23,542 nucleotides of DNA from Proteobacteria bacterium UBA1858 (lineage in GTDB: Bacteria; Pseudomonadota; Gammaproteobacteria; UBA4575): positions 887-24,428 of the forward strand of contig DDIE01000052.1 of assembly GCA_002338385.1 (NCBI GenBank), read 5' to 3'. Below, piece by piece: positions 8,237-15,498 of this stretch; the first letter of the stretch is position 1; each line of letters starts with the position of its first letter. The notes under the pieces were generated by a model. The model had not been told where the DNA came from, did not search any database, and saw only the letters and a list, made by a program, of their open reading frames with translations. The position numbers were made by a program, and so were the translations under genes.

Positions 8237-8761
8237 ATGATGCACACCCTGTTATTTACGATCTTATTGCTAATTACATTGCCGGCGCGCGCGGAGATCT
8301 ACCAACAGCAAGGCCCTGAGGGTACGAGCTATACCGATCGACCTAACCCATCTGATCCAGCGGTAGTGCTGAAAGCGGATGATCTACCGGCAATTAATAC
8401 CATAGCGATCCAGGCAACAGGCGTTGAGGCGGCCACAGAGAATCGACCAGCACAAGCTAAGGTATATTCTGAACTGGCAATCAAAGTGCCTGTGCATGAC
8501 GCTATAATACGTGATAATGCGGGCAATGTGCTGGTAAATGTGACTATCGTGCCAGATATCCACATAAAGCACGGTCATCAGCTGGTGCTCTATATGGATC
8601 ACCAGCCGATCGCACACAGTGCCAGCCCAATCATCCAGCTGACCAATCTGGATCGAGGTAGTCACACCCTTCAGGCGCAGATCCAATCCGCCCAAGGAAA
8701 AGTGATCCAAGAGTCAGCTCAGATTCTATTTCATTTACAACGCTATCATCTAGGACAGTAG
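8237..8761 (+). CDS. Secreted DUF4124-domain protein of the glnA-ntrB interval
   Basis: Protein of 174 residues with an N-terminal signal peptide (MMHTLLFTILLLITLPARA, probable cleavage after ARA). EIYQQQGPEGTSYTDRP follows, typical of the short DUF4124 domain. The C-terminal half (about 105-170) is a predicted beta-rich domain with LVLYMDHQPI and NLDRGSHTLQAQI, resembling a small immunoglobulin-like fold. Genes of this type often sit between glnA and ntrB in gammaproteobacteria; I know of no established function. Two ATGs are adjacent (8237 and 8240). The GAGAGG at 8229-8234 is better spaced for the second, so the mature start may be 8240. It acts in the periplasm or outer membrane if exported. 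Confidence 0.75.
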   Translation: MMHTLLFTILLLITLPARAEIYQQQGPEGTSYTDRPNPSDPAVVLKADDLPAINTIAIQATGVEAATENRPAQAKVYSELAIKVPVHDAIIRDNAGNVLVNVTIVPDIHIKHGHQLVLYMDHQPIAHSASPIIQLTNLDRGSHTLQAQIQSAQGKVIQESAQILFHLQRYHLGQ

Positions 8762-8768
8762 CGCACAC

Positions 8769-8801
8769 GGCCATATTGCACTATATTAGTGCAATATGGC
8801 C
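8769..8801. promoter_or_regulatory. Perfect 33-bp palindrome with an NtrC-type operator core, upstream of ntrB
   Basis: Two 15-base arms (8769-8783 and 8787-8801) are exact reverse complements around the 3-base centre TAT. The inner 17 bases (8778-8794), TGCACTATATTAGTGCA, fit the NtrC consensus, and the dyad extends symmetrically to GGCCAT...ATGGCC outside it. It begins 8 bases after the DUF4124 gene and lies about 112 bases before the ntrB start. In E. coli a single NtrC site at glnL represses ntrBC, so autoregulation is the likely role. As RNA it would form a stable hairpin, but no T-run follows on either side, so it is not a standard terminator. Confidence 0.75.
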
Positions 8802-8913
8802 CAAAATAATCCCTCTCAAGCCTCATTCAATGCGCAGAATCGGCGCGCGCGTGCTGAGACACGCTATTTTTGTGTGCAGCACCGATCTGGTTCATTTCTT
8901 GCTAGTTAAAGTT

Positions 8914-9963
8914 ATGAACACAGAATTATTTGCCATGATCCTTGATTATCAGACCACATCGATCCTGATTCTCAATGCTAATTTTCAAGTTGAATATATG
9001 AATCCTGCAGCAGAAGAACTTTTTAGCGTGAGTCAACAGCGCGCGGCTGACGACTCGATCTCATCATTGATGGGGGCTGAGAATGCACAGTTGCTCAATC
9101 GGCTGCACGAGAACTTTGATGATCAGGGCGCATGGACTGAGCGTGAACACATACTCAAATTGACCCAGGACAAGGAAGTCACAATTAACTGTACAGTGAA
9201 CCAAATTACACTAGCTGATCAGAAAAAGGTCCTGATCGAGATCATACCGCTGGATAGGCATTTAAAAATAATCAAAGAAGGCCACGTCCTTAAAGAGCAT
9301 CAGGCAACACGCACCATGTTGCGCGGGATGGCCCATGAAATAAAAAATCCGCTAGGTGGTTTGCGTGGCGCCGCCCAACTTCTGGAAGGCGAGCTGGAAG
9401 ATAGAGAGCTGACTGAATACACAGAAATCATCATTAAGGAAGCTGACCGCCTGCATAAACTGGTTGATCGTATGCTGGGGCCAAACAATGTGCCAAATAA
9501 AGCTGCACATAATATCCATGAGGTACTGCATCATGTTTACCGTGTACTTTCGACCAAGAGCAATGACAAAGTTAACTTCCGGATTGATTACGATCCGAGT
9601 ATTCCTTTATTACACTTTGATCGCGACATGTTAGTACAAGCAGTCCTTAATATTGCAGGCAATGCCTTGAAAGCAATCGAACACCAAGGTGACTTAATAT
9701 TTAAAACACGAGTGTTACTGCGCCATACGCTGAATGGCACGCTGTATAAAATGGTTGCCTGTATGAGCATCATTGATAGTGGCCCGGGTGTGCCGGATGA
9801 GATTGCGACAAAGATATTTTTCCCTATGGTGTCAGGTCAAACTGAAGGAAGTGGTCTGGGTCTGGCAATTTCACAAATGCTGATTAATCAACATGGTGGC
9901 TTAATTGAGTTCGACTCCATTCCCGGTCGGACTGAATTCAGAGTCATGTTGCCGATTGAATAA
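8914..9963 (+). CDS. glnL: Nitrogen regulation sensor kinase/phosphatase NtrB
   Basis: Cytoplasmic histidine kinase that phosphorylates NtrC when nitrogen is low and dephosphorylates it when bound by PII. The start at ATG 8914 gives 349 residues, the E. coli length; the open frame extends upstream to a TTG inside the palindrome, but those residues match nothing expected. An N-terminal PAS domain (about 5-110, with VEYMNPAAEELF) is followed by the H-box MAHEIKNPLGG with His141. The ATP-binding domain has the N-box NIAGNALKAIEHQ, the G1 box DSGPGVPDEI and the G2 box GSGLGLAI. No clear ribosome-binding site precedes 8914, which leaves the start slightly uncertain. ntrC follows after 14 bases. 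Confidence 0.93.
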   Translation: MNTELFAMILDYQTTSILILNANFQVEYMNPAAEELFSVSQQRAADDSISSLMGAENAQLLNRLHENFDDQGAWTEREHILKLTQDKEVTINCTVNQITLADQKKVLIEIIPLDRHLKIIKEGHVLKEHQATRTMLRGMAHEIKNPLGGLRGAAQLLEGELEDRELTEYTEIIIKEADRLHKLVDRMLGPNNVPNKAAHNIHEVLHHVYRVLSTKSNDKVNFRIDYDPSIPLLHFDRDMLVQAVLNIAGNALKAIEHQGDLIFKTRVLLRHTLNGTLYKMVACMSIIDSGPGVPDEIATKIFFPMVSGQTEGSGLGLAISQMLINQHGGLIEFDSIPGRTEFRVMLPIE

Positions 9964-9977
9964 CGTGAGAAAAAACT

Positions 9978-11402
9978 ATGAATAATGATGTGTGGGTTAT
10001 AGACGATGACAAATCAATTCGCTGGGTACTAGAGCGTGCCCTGAAGAAAGCATCTCTGGGGGTAAAACTGTTTGAGTCTGCGGATAATGCAATACAGGCA
10101 CTGGCGCACGACACGCCACAGGTGATTATTACCGATGTGCGCATGCCGGGCACTGATGGCTTTGAATTTCTGGAGAATGTTCAAGTGCAACATCCAGAGT
10201 TACCGATTATCGTGATGACTGCGCACTCGGATTTAGATAATGCCGTACATGCATATCAAGGGGGGGCGTTTGAATATTTGCCAAAACCGTTTGATATTGA
10301 TGAGGCTGTTGAGCTGACCAAGCGCGCTTTTTTGATCACCCATGATAACGCGGTAGAAGCTGATAATGAGATCCAGCCGATGCCAGAAATTATTGGCGAG
10401 TCGGTGGCGATGCAAGAGGTGTTTCGGGCGATCGGCCGTTTATCACGATCCAGTATTACGGTGCTGGTGAATGGTGAAACAGGTACTGGTAAGGAGCTGG
10501 TCGCGCAGGCCTTGCACAAGCATTCAACCCGACGTAACAATGCATTCATTGCCCTGAATATGGCAGCTATTCCTAAAGATCTACTCGAATCAGAATTATT
10601 TGGTCATGAAAAAGGCTCATTTACCGGTGCTCAGGTGCAACGCCGGGGTCGCTTTGAACAAGCGAATAAAGGCACCTTATTTTTGGATGAAATAGGTGAT
10701 ATGCCGGCTGATTTGCAAACACGATTACTCAGAGTGCTATCTGACGGTGAGTTTTACCGCGTTGGTGGCCACGAGCCAATTAAATGTGATGTCAGAATTA
10801 TCGCGGCAACCCATCAGAATCTGCAGACTCTGGTTGACCGCGGCGATTTCCGTGAAGACTTAATGCACCGTTTGAATGTAATCCGAATTCAAATCCCCTC
10901 GTTGCGAGAGCGACGCGATGATGTACCTGTTCTGCTCAAACATTTTCTCATCAAAGCAGCGCAAGAATTAGAGGTAGAAACAAAAACCCTAGAGCCGGAT
11001 GTGATCGATTATCTGAGCAATCAAGAGTGGCCGGGTAATGTTCGTCAATTAGAGAACATGTGCCGCTGGTTGACTGTGATGGCAACGGGTAAGGCGGTTC
11101 ATATGGATGATCTGCCGAGTGAAGTTAGAGCCACCAGTCGCGATGTGTCTAACAGCACTACCTGGCAGTCGTTGCTAGCACACTGGGCAGAATCAAAGTT
11201 AAATAGTAACGAGGAAGATATCCTGCAACAAGCAACGCCCCAATTCGAGCGCGTATTAATAGAGACTGCGATGAAGAAGACCGGTGGCAAGCGTCAGCGC
11301 GCTGCAAAATTACTCGGTTGGGGCCGCAATACTCTGACGCGTAAAATACAAGAGCTGAACATGTATGAATACAGCCAAGGGATCGGTAGTCCCGAGGAAT
11401 AG
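9978..11402 (+). CDS. glnG: Nitrogen regulation response regulator NtrC (sigma-54 activator)
   Basis: Enhancer-binding protein of 474 residues (E. coli 469). The receiver domain has the phosphorylated Asp53 in TDVRMPG. The AAA+ domain has Walker A GETGTGKE, the sigma-54 contact loop GSFTGA (Ser for the usual first Ala), Walker B GTLFLDEIGDMP and the R-finger region RLNVIRIQIPSLRERRDD. The C-terminus carries a Fis-type helix-turn-helix (KKTGGKRQRAAKLLGWGRNT). It is expected to bind the dyads at 6541-6587 and 8778-8794 and to activate glnA through the sigma-54 promoter. Phosphate is supplied by NtrB, encoded just upstream. It converges on pyrD with 18 bases between the stops. Confidence 0.97.
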   Translation: MNNDVWVIDDDKSIRWVLERALKKASLGVKLFESADNAIQALAHDTPQVIITDVRMPGTDGFEFLENVQVQHPELPIIVMTAHSDLDNAVHAYQGGAFEYLPKPFDIDEAVELTKRAFLITHDNAVEADNEIQPMPEIIGESVAMQEVFRAIGRLSRSSITVLVNGETGTGKELVAQALHKHSTRRNNAFIALNMAAIPKDLLESELFGHEKGSFTGAQVQRRGRFEQANKGTLFLDEIGDMPADLQTRLLRVLSDGEFYRVGGHEPIKCDVRIIAATHQNLQTLVDRGDFREDLMHRLNVIRIQIPSLRERRDDVPVLLKHFLIKAAQELEVETKTLEPDVIDYLSNQEWPGNVRQLENMCRWLTVMATGKAVHMDDLPSEVRATSRDVSNSTTWQSLLAHWAESKLNSNEEDILQQATPQFERVLIETAMKKTGGKRQRAAKLLGWGRNTLTRKIQELNMYEYSQGIGSPEE

Positions 11403-11420
11403 GTGTGCAAACAGGTTGAG

Positions 11421-12362
11421 TTAATCGTTCAATTCAAGCGTGCCGATCAACTCGGAAATGTGTGTGTATTGATGAGTAGCTAAATACGCACTGATGGTCG
11501 CATTGATATCAGCGCACAGCAGAGGGTCATAATATAAGCCGGTACCGATTCCGACTGCACTGGCGCCTGCGATAATAAACTCCAGAGCATCTTGCCCGTT
11601 GCTCACGCCGCCCTGACCGATGATGGGAATCGCATGTTGTTTGCACACTTGATACACCTGGTGAACTTTGAGTAGTGCAATGGGTTTAATCGCCGGTCCT
11701 GACAAGCCCCCCTGGTTATTCCCAATGACTGGTTTACGGCTGTCAATATCGATGGCCATACCCATTAAAGTGTTGATCACCGCAAACGCATCACTGCCAG
11801 CGTCGATGCAACGCTGAGCATTATGAGCGATATCCGTTTGGTTTGGTGAGAGCTTGGTAATCAGCGGTTTAGAAGTCGCCTCGCGACAGGCTGCAACCAC
11901 ACGCGCAGACATATCTGGGTCATTGCCAAAAGCGACGCCCCCCTCCTTGACGTTCGGGCAAGAGATGTTGATTTCAATGGCGTCAATCGGAGAGTCATCG
12001 AACAGGCGCGCAACTTGCGCATATTCTTCAACGGTCGAGCCTGAAACATTGGCAATATAGCGTGTCTCATTGAAATCCAGCTTTGGCAGATATTCGTTCA
12101 CTACTTTGGCAGCCCCTGGATTCTGCAAACCAATGGCATTTAACATGCCAGCAGGTGTCTCATAGATCCTGTGAGCAGGATTACCTAGGCGGGGTTGCAA
12201 AGTCGTGCCTTTGAGACAGATGGCGCCAATTTCTTGATTGGAGTATCCCACCACACGCGTGTATTCTTGACCAAAACCGACACAGCCCGAGAGCAATACC
12301 AGCGGGGTTTGGAGATCGACACCAAATAAGGTGTTATGCAATTGTTTATATTTAGTCGTCAT
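11421..12362 (-). CDS. pyrD: Dihydroorotate dehydrogenase, class 1B-type catalytic subunit
   Basis: FMN enzyme that oxidises dihydroorotate to orotate in pyrimidine synthesis. The start at ATG 12362 gives 313 residues; the GTG-initiated extension upstream runs inside trmL on the other strand and is rejected. The catalytic base is a cysteine (C135 in NISCPNVKEGG), as in class 1 enzymes; class 2 enzymes use serine. ASGC-like LLSGCVGFGQEY, GGLSGPAIKP and IIGQGGVSNGQDALEFI match the Lactococcus PyrDB type. There is no membrane-anchoring N-terminus. Class 1B enzymes pair with the iron-sulfur/FAD subunit PyrK, which is not in this window. Gammaproteobacteria more usually carry the quinone-linked class 2 enzyme. 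Its start codon overlaps that of trmL head to head. Confidence 0.88.
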   Translation of the reverse strand: MTTKYKQLHNTLFGVDLQTPLVLLSGCVGFGQEYTRVVGYSNQEIGAICLKGTTLQPRLGNPAHRIYETPAGMLNAIGLQNPGAAKVVNEYLPKLDFNETRYIANVSGSTVEEYAQVARLFDDSPIDAIEINISCPNVKEGGVAFGNDPDMSARVVAACREATSKPLITKLSPNQTDIAHNAQRCIDAGSDAFAVINTLMGMAIDIDSRKPVIGNNQGGLSGPAIKPIALLKVHQVYQVCKQHAIPIIGQGGVSNGQDALEFIIAGASAVGIGTGLYYDPLLCADINATISAYLATHQYTHISELIGTLELND

Positions 12363-12828
12363 GTTTAATATTATTTTATACCAGCCCGAGATTCCCCCAA
12401 ACACTGGCAATATTATGCGCTTGTGTGCCAACACCGGCAGCCGACTGCATCTGATTCATCCGCTGGGTTTCGAGCTTGATGATAAACGTATGCGTCGTGC
12501 GGGGCTAGACTATATGGATTGGAAATACGTTGAACAGCACGCCAGCTACGCCGATTGCTTGCAAAATATTACCTATCGGCGCATGTTTGCCTGTTCTACT
12601 AAGGGCACACAATCCTATGCAGAAGTGCAATTTGAACCCCAAGATGCATTCTTGTTCGGTCCTGAAACACGCGGACTACCCGTGGAAATACTGGCTGATT
12701 TCAAGCCCCAAGATGTGTTGAGATTACCTATGCTGGCCGACAGTCGCAGTATTAACTTGTCTAATGCGACCGCAATTTTTTTATTTGAGGCGTGGCGGCA
12801 GATTGATTTTTTGGGTGCCGCAAATTAG
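12361..12828 (+). CDS. trmL: tRNA (cytidine(34)-2'-O)-methyltransferase TrmL
   Basis: SPOUT-class methyltransferase that 2'-O-methylates the wobble C/U34 of tRNA-Leu isoacceptors with S-adenosylmethionine. The start at ATG 12361 gives 155 residues (E. coli 157) and an N-terminus MFNIILYQPEIPPNTGNI nearly identical to that of E. coli. A GTG at 12331 could extend it by ten residues but has no support. Signature segments are NTGNIMRLCANTG, FGPETRGLP and RLPMLADSRSINLSNATAIF, the last forming the trefoil knot. Its ATG and the pyrD ATG overlap as CATG on opposite strands. Its 3' end overlaps the convergent gpsA by 4 bases. Confidence 0.95.
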   Translation: MFNIILYQPEIPPNTGNIMRLCANTGSRLHLIHPLGFELDDKRMRRAGLDYMDWKYVEQHASYADCLQNITYRRMFACSTKGTQSYAEVQFEPQDAFLFGPETRGLPVEILADFKPQDVLRLPMLADSRSINLSNATAIFLFEAWRQIDFLGAAN

Positions 12829-13838
12829 TCAGCTTCATGTTTCAACGAACGGGCTAGTAATTCTTGCACCGCGACGTCAGCGGGTTTGTCTGCATATAGC
12901 ACAGCATACACCTGCTCACTGATCGGTAATTCCAGCTTATGTCTTTGGGCCAGCTCATGAATGACCTTGGCCGCATATTTGCCTTCGATGACTTGCCCGA
13001 TTTCAGTTTCAATCTGGCTGACAGATTGACCTAAGCCCAGACCCAGACCAAAACGCCGGTTACGCGACAGATTCTCAGTGCAGGTGAGAACAATATCACC
13101 TACCCCGGACAAACCGATTAAAGTGTCGGTATCAACTCCCAGTTCGCGTCCAAAACGTATCATCTCAGCGATACCACGGGTGATTAGGGCAGCACGCGCA
13201 TTGGCGCCGAGTTCTAAACCATCAACGATCCCAGCGGCGATGGCCAGAATATTTTTGAATGTACCGCCAATTTCCACCGCAGTGACATCGGTACTGATGT
13301 AGGTGCGAAATAAGGGATGATGAAATAACTCGGCTGCCTGATGGGCAAACTCGCGTGAGTCCGAAGCGATCGTTACCGCGGTGGGTAAGCCCATGCCTAC
13401 CTCATGCGCAAAAGATGGGCCGGATAAAATAGCATGCTTAATCGTGGTCGGACACTCCTCTGCTGCGACCTCATGCAGAAATTTACCTGTCTCTTGTTCT
13501 AGCCCTTTAGCTGCCCATATGACACCGTGTAAGGCGTCACTATGATAGCAATTGATCGCTTGCATAATGCTGCGCATGGATGAGCTGGGTGTTGCCACAA
13601 TAATATAATGAGCCGTCTTGAGCAGTTGCTCGAGTTGCGCCGCAGGCATGATGTTTGCGGGGATCGGTACACCCTTTAGATAGCGGCGGTTCTCATGCTC
13701 GGCAATGATTTGCACGAGGTGGGCAGGGTCGCGTGCCCATAGGCTGACCTGTGTCTGTACTCTGGCAAGCTGGACAGCTAGCGCCGTGCCCCATGCTCCT
13801 GCACCCAGGACGCCTATTACTCGCGGTGACTCAGGCAT
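12825..13838 (-). CDS. gpsA: NAD(P)-dependent glycerol-3-phosphate dehydrogenase
   Basis: Reduces dihydroxyacetone phosphate to sn-glycerol-3-phosphate, the backbone for phospholipids; its product feeds PlsC-type acyltransferases such as the one at 2064-2780. It has 337 residues (E. coli 339). The Rossmann motif GVLGAGAWGTALA is at residues 9-21. The catalytic lysine lies in EIGGTFKNILAIAAG, with NARAALITRGIAEM after it. It is the last gene of the run rhodanese-grxC-secB-gpsA, as in E. coli, and starts three bases after the secB stop. The 3' ends of gpsA and trmL overlap by 4 bases (convergent). Confidence 0.96.
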   Translation of the reverse strand: MPESPRVIGVLGAGAWGTALAVQLARVQTQVSLWARDPAHLVQIIAEHENRRYLKGVPIPANIMPAAQLEQLLKTAHYIIVATPSSSMRSIMQAINCYHSDALHGVIWAAKGLEQETGKFLHEVAAEECPTTIKHAILSGPSFAHEVGMGLPTAVTIASDSREFAHQAAELFHHPLFRTYISTDVTAVEIGGTFKNILAIAAGIVDGLELGANARAALITRGIAEMIRFGRELGVDTDTLIGLSGVGDIVLTCTENLSRNRRFGLGLGLGQSVSQIETEIGQVIEGKYAAKVIHELAQRHKLELPISEQVYAVLYADKPADVAVQELLARSLKHEAD

Positions 13839-13841
13839 TGA

Positions 13842-14321
13842 TCAGTGTTGTGTTTGCTCGCCTTCTTGCTGCGCTTTTTTGCGGGCTATCTGTTGTTGTG
13901 CGTATAACGCATCAAAGTTTACAGGTGATAGCAACATGGGTGGGAAACCACCCTTGCTGACAAAGTCAGAGATGGCCTCGCGTGCATAAGGAAATAAGGA
14001 ATGGGGACAATAACTACCCAGAATCTGATTCAGTTGGGTGTCATCGAAACCCATTAAAGAGAAAATACCACATTGTTTGAGTTCCACCAGGAAAGCCACT
14101 TGTTTATCGTCGTTGTCATTTTCCTGCGTGGCTGTGACTGTTATATCGAGTGTAATCAGGTAAATATTATCCGCCAGTTTTTCACTGTTAGAGGCAAGAT
14201 GTATTTCAGTTTTAGGTGACCATTTTTCGCGGAATATTTCTGGCGAGCAAGGAGCCTCGAAAGAGACATCTTTCAGAAAAACCTTCTGCATCTCAAATTT
14301 CTGTTCTTCTTTATCAGCCAT
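13842..14321 (-). CDS. secB: Protein-export chaperone SecB
   Basis: Cytoplasmic homotetrameric chaperone that keeps presecretory proteins unfolded and hands them to SecA. It has 159 residues (E. coli 155). Conserved stretches are QKVFLKDVSFEAPCSP near the N-terminus, VELKQCGIFSLMGF, and the family signature CPHSLFPYAREAISDFVSKG followed by GGFPPMLLSPVNFDALYAQ. GAGGG precedes the ATG by about 8 bases. The C-terminal tail is charged and Gln-rich (QEGEQTQH). It lies 17 bases after grxC and 3 bases before gpsA in one transcription unit. Confidence 0.97.
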   Translation of the reverse strand: MADKEEQKFEMQKVFLKDVSFEAPCSPEIFREKWSPKTEIHLASNSEKLADNIYLITLDITVTATQENDNDDKQVAFLVELKQCGIFSLMGFDDTQLNQILGSYCPHSLFPYAREAISDFVSKGGFPPMLLSPVNFDALYAQQQIARKKAQQEGEQTQH

Positions 14322-14338
14322 ACAATCTACCCTCAGTG

Positions 14339-14605
14339 TTATTTGTTGAGCAAGGTATCTAATTTACCCTCACGATTGAGTTCTGCCAGATCGTCAAAGC
14401 CGCCAATATGTGTATCGTTGATGAATATTTGTGGCACGGACGTTCGTTGCGTTAACTGCTCCATTTTTTCACGTTGGGCTGGATCGGTATCAACATTGAT
14501 TTCTTGATAGGTCACCCCCTTACTCTCGAGCAGACGCTTGGCAGCATTGCAGTAGGGGCATAAATTGCCACTGTATACTTTTATGTCAGGAACATTATTG
14601 GTCAT
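14339..14605 (-). CDS. grxC: Glutaredoxin 3 (GrxC)
   Basis: Small glutathione-dependent dithiol oxidoreductase, 88 residues from the ATG at 14605. The active site is CPYC (C16, C19), followed by the conserved TSVPQIFINDTHIGGFDDL, which includes the cis-Pro loop and the glutathione-binding GG. The upstream extension (to 14638) is ignored: the chosen ATG overlaps the rhodanese stop as ATGA and has GGTGA seven bases upstream, a coupled arrangement. Sits between a rhodanese and secB, as in E. coli. Confidence 0.95.
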   Translation of the reverse strand: MTNNVPDIKVYSGNLCPYCNAAKRLLESKGVTYQEINVDTDPAQREKMEQLTQRTSVPQIFINDTHIGGFDDLAELNREGKLDTLLNK

Positions 14606-15027
14606 TTTTTTGTCACCGGTAAATTTGCTACTTTCCAACCTTCTATGCCGCCTTTTAGCGACATCACTTTATCGAAGTCATTTTGTAACAGTATGGCACA
14701 AGCCTCTGCAGAACGATTGCCCGTGCGACAGTATGTGATGATAGGTTGTTCACTGTGTTTTCTGAGTTCTTCTACGCGTTGCTTCAAAACACTTAGAGAT
14801 AGGTGGACAGCATTGCGTATGCTGCCTTGAGCAATTTCATTGTCTTCACGCACATCAAGCAGAATTGCATCTTCTCGATTAATGAGTTGCACTGCTTCGG
14901 TAGGACTGATGGCTTTAAAACCGGAGGTAGCGCGCTTGATTTCCAGTCTTAGGATGAGTGCAATAATAATCCCAAGGGCACCAAAGAGGACAATATTACT
15001 GGCAAAGAATTCTGATTCTAGGGGCAT
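14602..15027 (-). CDS. yibN: Membrane-anchored rhodanese-domain protein (YibN-like)
   Basis: Protein of 141 residues with a single N-terminal membrane segment (about 9-28, NIVLFGALGIIIALILRL) and a rhodanese domain from about residue 38 to the end. The active loop is CRTGNRS with the sulfur-carrying Cys100; GGIEGW at the domain end is typical. The domain probably faces the cytoplasm because basic residues follow the membrane segment. Likely handles sulfane sulfur (persulfide) or a thiol redox reaction; the substrate is unknown. It overlaps grxC by 4 bases (ATGA) and lies 44 bases downstream of the ArsR-type gene. Confidence 0.88.
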   Translation of the reverse strand: MPLESEFFASNIVLFGALGIIIALILRLEIKRATSGFKAISPTEAVQLINREDAILLDVREDNEIAQGSIRNAVHLSLSVLKQRVEELRKHSEQPIITYCRTGNRSAEACAILLQNDFDKVMSLKGGIEGWKVANLPVTKK

Positions 15028-15071
15028 GCTGAACTCACATCAAAAATGAAATCGCATTATAAGCGAAGTGG

Positions 15072-15404
15072 TTAGTGAGTCGAGCAAAATACGTGTTGCA
15101 TCATCTCAATCAGCTTTAGAGTGCGCTCATCGCCAACTTTGTAATAAACGCGATTGGCGTCTTTACGCGACTTGAGGATTTCTTTGTCACGCAGGATAGC
15201 AAGATGCTGTGAAATGTTGCTTTGTGATGTACCGACATATTCAACAATATCTTGCACGCTAATCTCGCGGTCCCCTAACACACATAGTATTTTTAAACGC
15301 AGGGGATGTGACATGGCTTTGAGTGAACGAGAGGCGCGCTGGATGTCATCCTCTCTTGCCATTAATTCAGATCGGGTCAGTTGCAAAAATGAGGATTCAG
15401 TCAT
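15072..15404 (-). CDS. ArsR-family winged-helix repressor, candidate SqrR/BigR-type persulfide sensor
   Basis: DNA-binding protein of 110 residues. The winged helix is clear: MSHPLRLKILCVLGD, then ISVQDIVEYV and recognition helix TSQSNISQHLAILRDKEIL, and the wing RKDANRVYYKVGD. There is no ELCVCDL metal site. It has exactly two cysteines, C41 in helix alpha2 and C107 near the C-terminus. These are the positions of the reactive pair in Rhodobacter SqrR and about those of Xylella BigR, which sense persulfides. With rhodanese and glutaredoxin genes directly downstream, sulfane-sulfur or redox sensing is a reasonable inference, not proven. The promoter region holds a palindrome over its -10. Confidence 0.85.
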   Translation of the reverse strand: MTESSFLQLTRSELMAREDDIQRASRSLKAMSHPLRLKILCVLGDREISVQDIVEYVGTSQSNISQHLAILRDKEILKSRKDANRVYYKVGDERTLKLIEMMQHVFCSTH

Positions 15405-15438
15405 TATTTTCTTGTTCCATGTAACGATAACAACACGA

Positions 15439-15461
15439 TATTATAATTAGCTAATATAATA
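15439..15461. promoter_or_regulatory. AT-rich dyad over divergent -10 elements between arsR-type gene and envC
   Basis: The perfect 10-bp palindrome ATTAGCTAAT (15446-15455) is flanked by TATTAT and ATAATA, which extend the dyad with one unpaired A at 15445. It contains a minus-strand TATAAT (15445 to 15440), a possible -10 for the ArsR-type gene about 36 bases from its start, and plus-strand TATAAT copies at 15442-15447 and 15455-15460 that could serve envC. Good -35 boxes were not found. It is the best candidate operator for autoregulation by the adjacent repressor. Confidence 0.6.
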
Positions 15462-15498
15462 AACCTTTAAAGTGTCCAATGATTGAGGAATTTGTCTG

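Noticed and set aside
8769..8801. The palindrome as an intrinsic terminator
   Set aside because: The stem is strong but no T-run follows on either strand (CAAAATAATCC on one side, CGTGTGCGC on the other).
8776..8913. Longer NtrB starting at TTG 8776
   Set aside because: This start lies inside the palindrome, the extra 46 residues match nothing expected, and ATG 8914 gives the E. coli length.
12331..12360. TrmL start at GTG 12331
   Set aside because: The ATG at 12361 aligns exactly with the known TrmL N-terminus and the extra ten residues have no counterpart.
12363..12434. PyrD extension to GTG 12434
   Set aside because: It lies wholly inside trmL on the other strand and adds non-family sequence.
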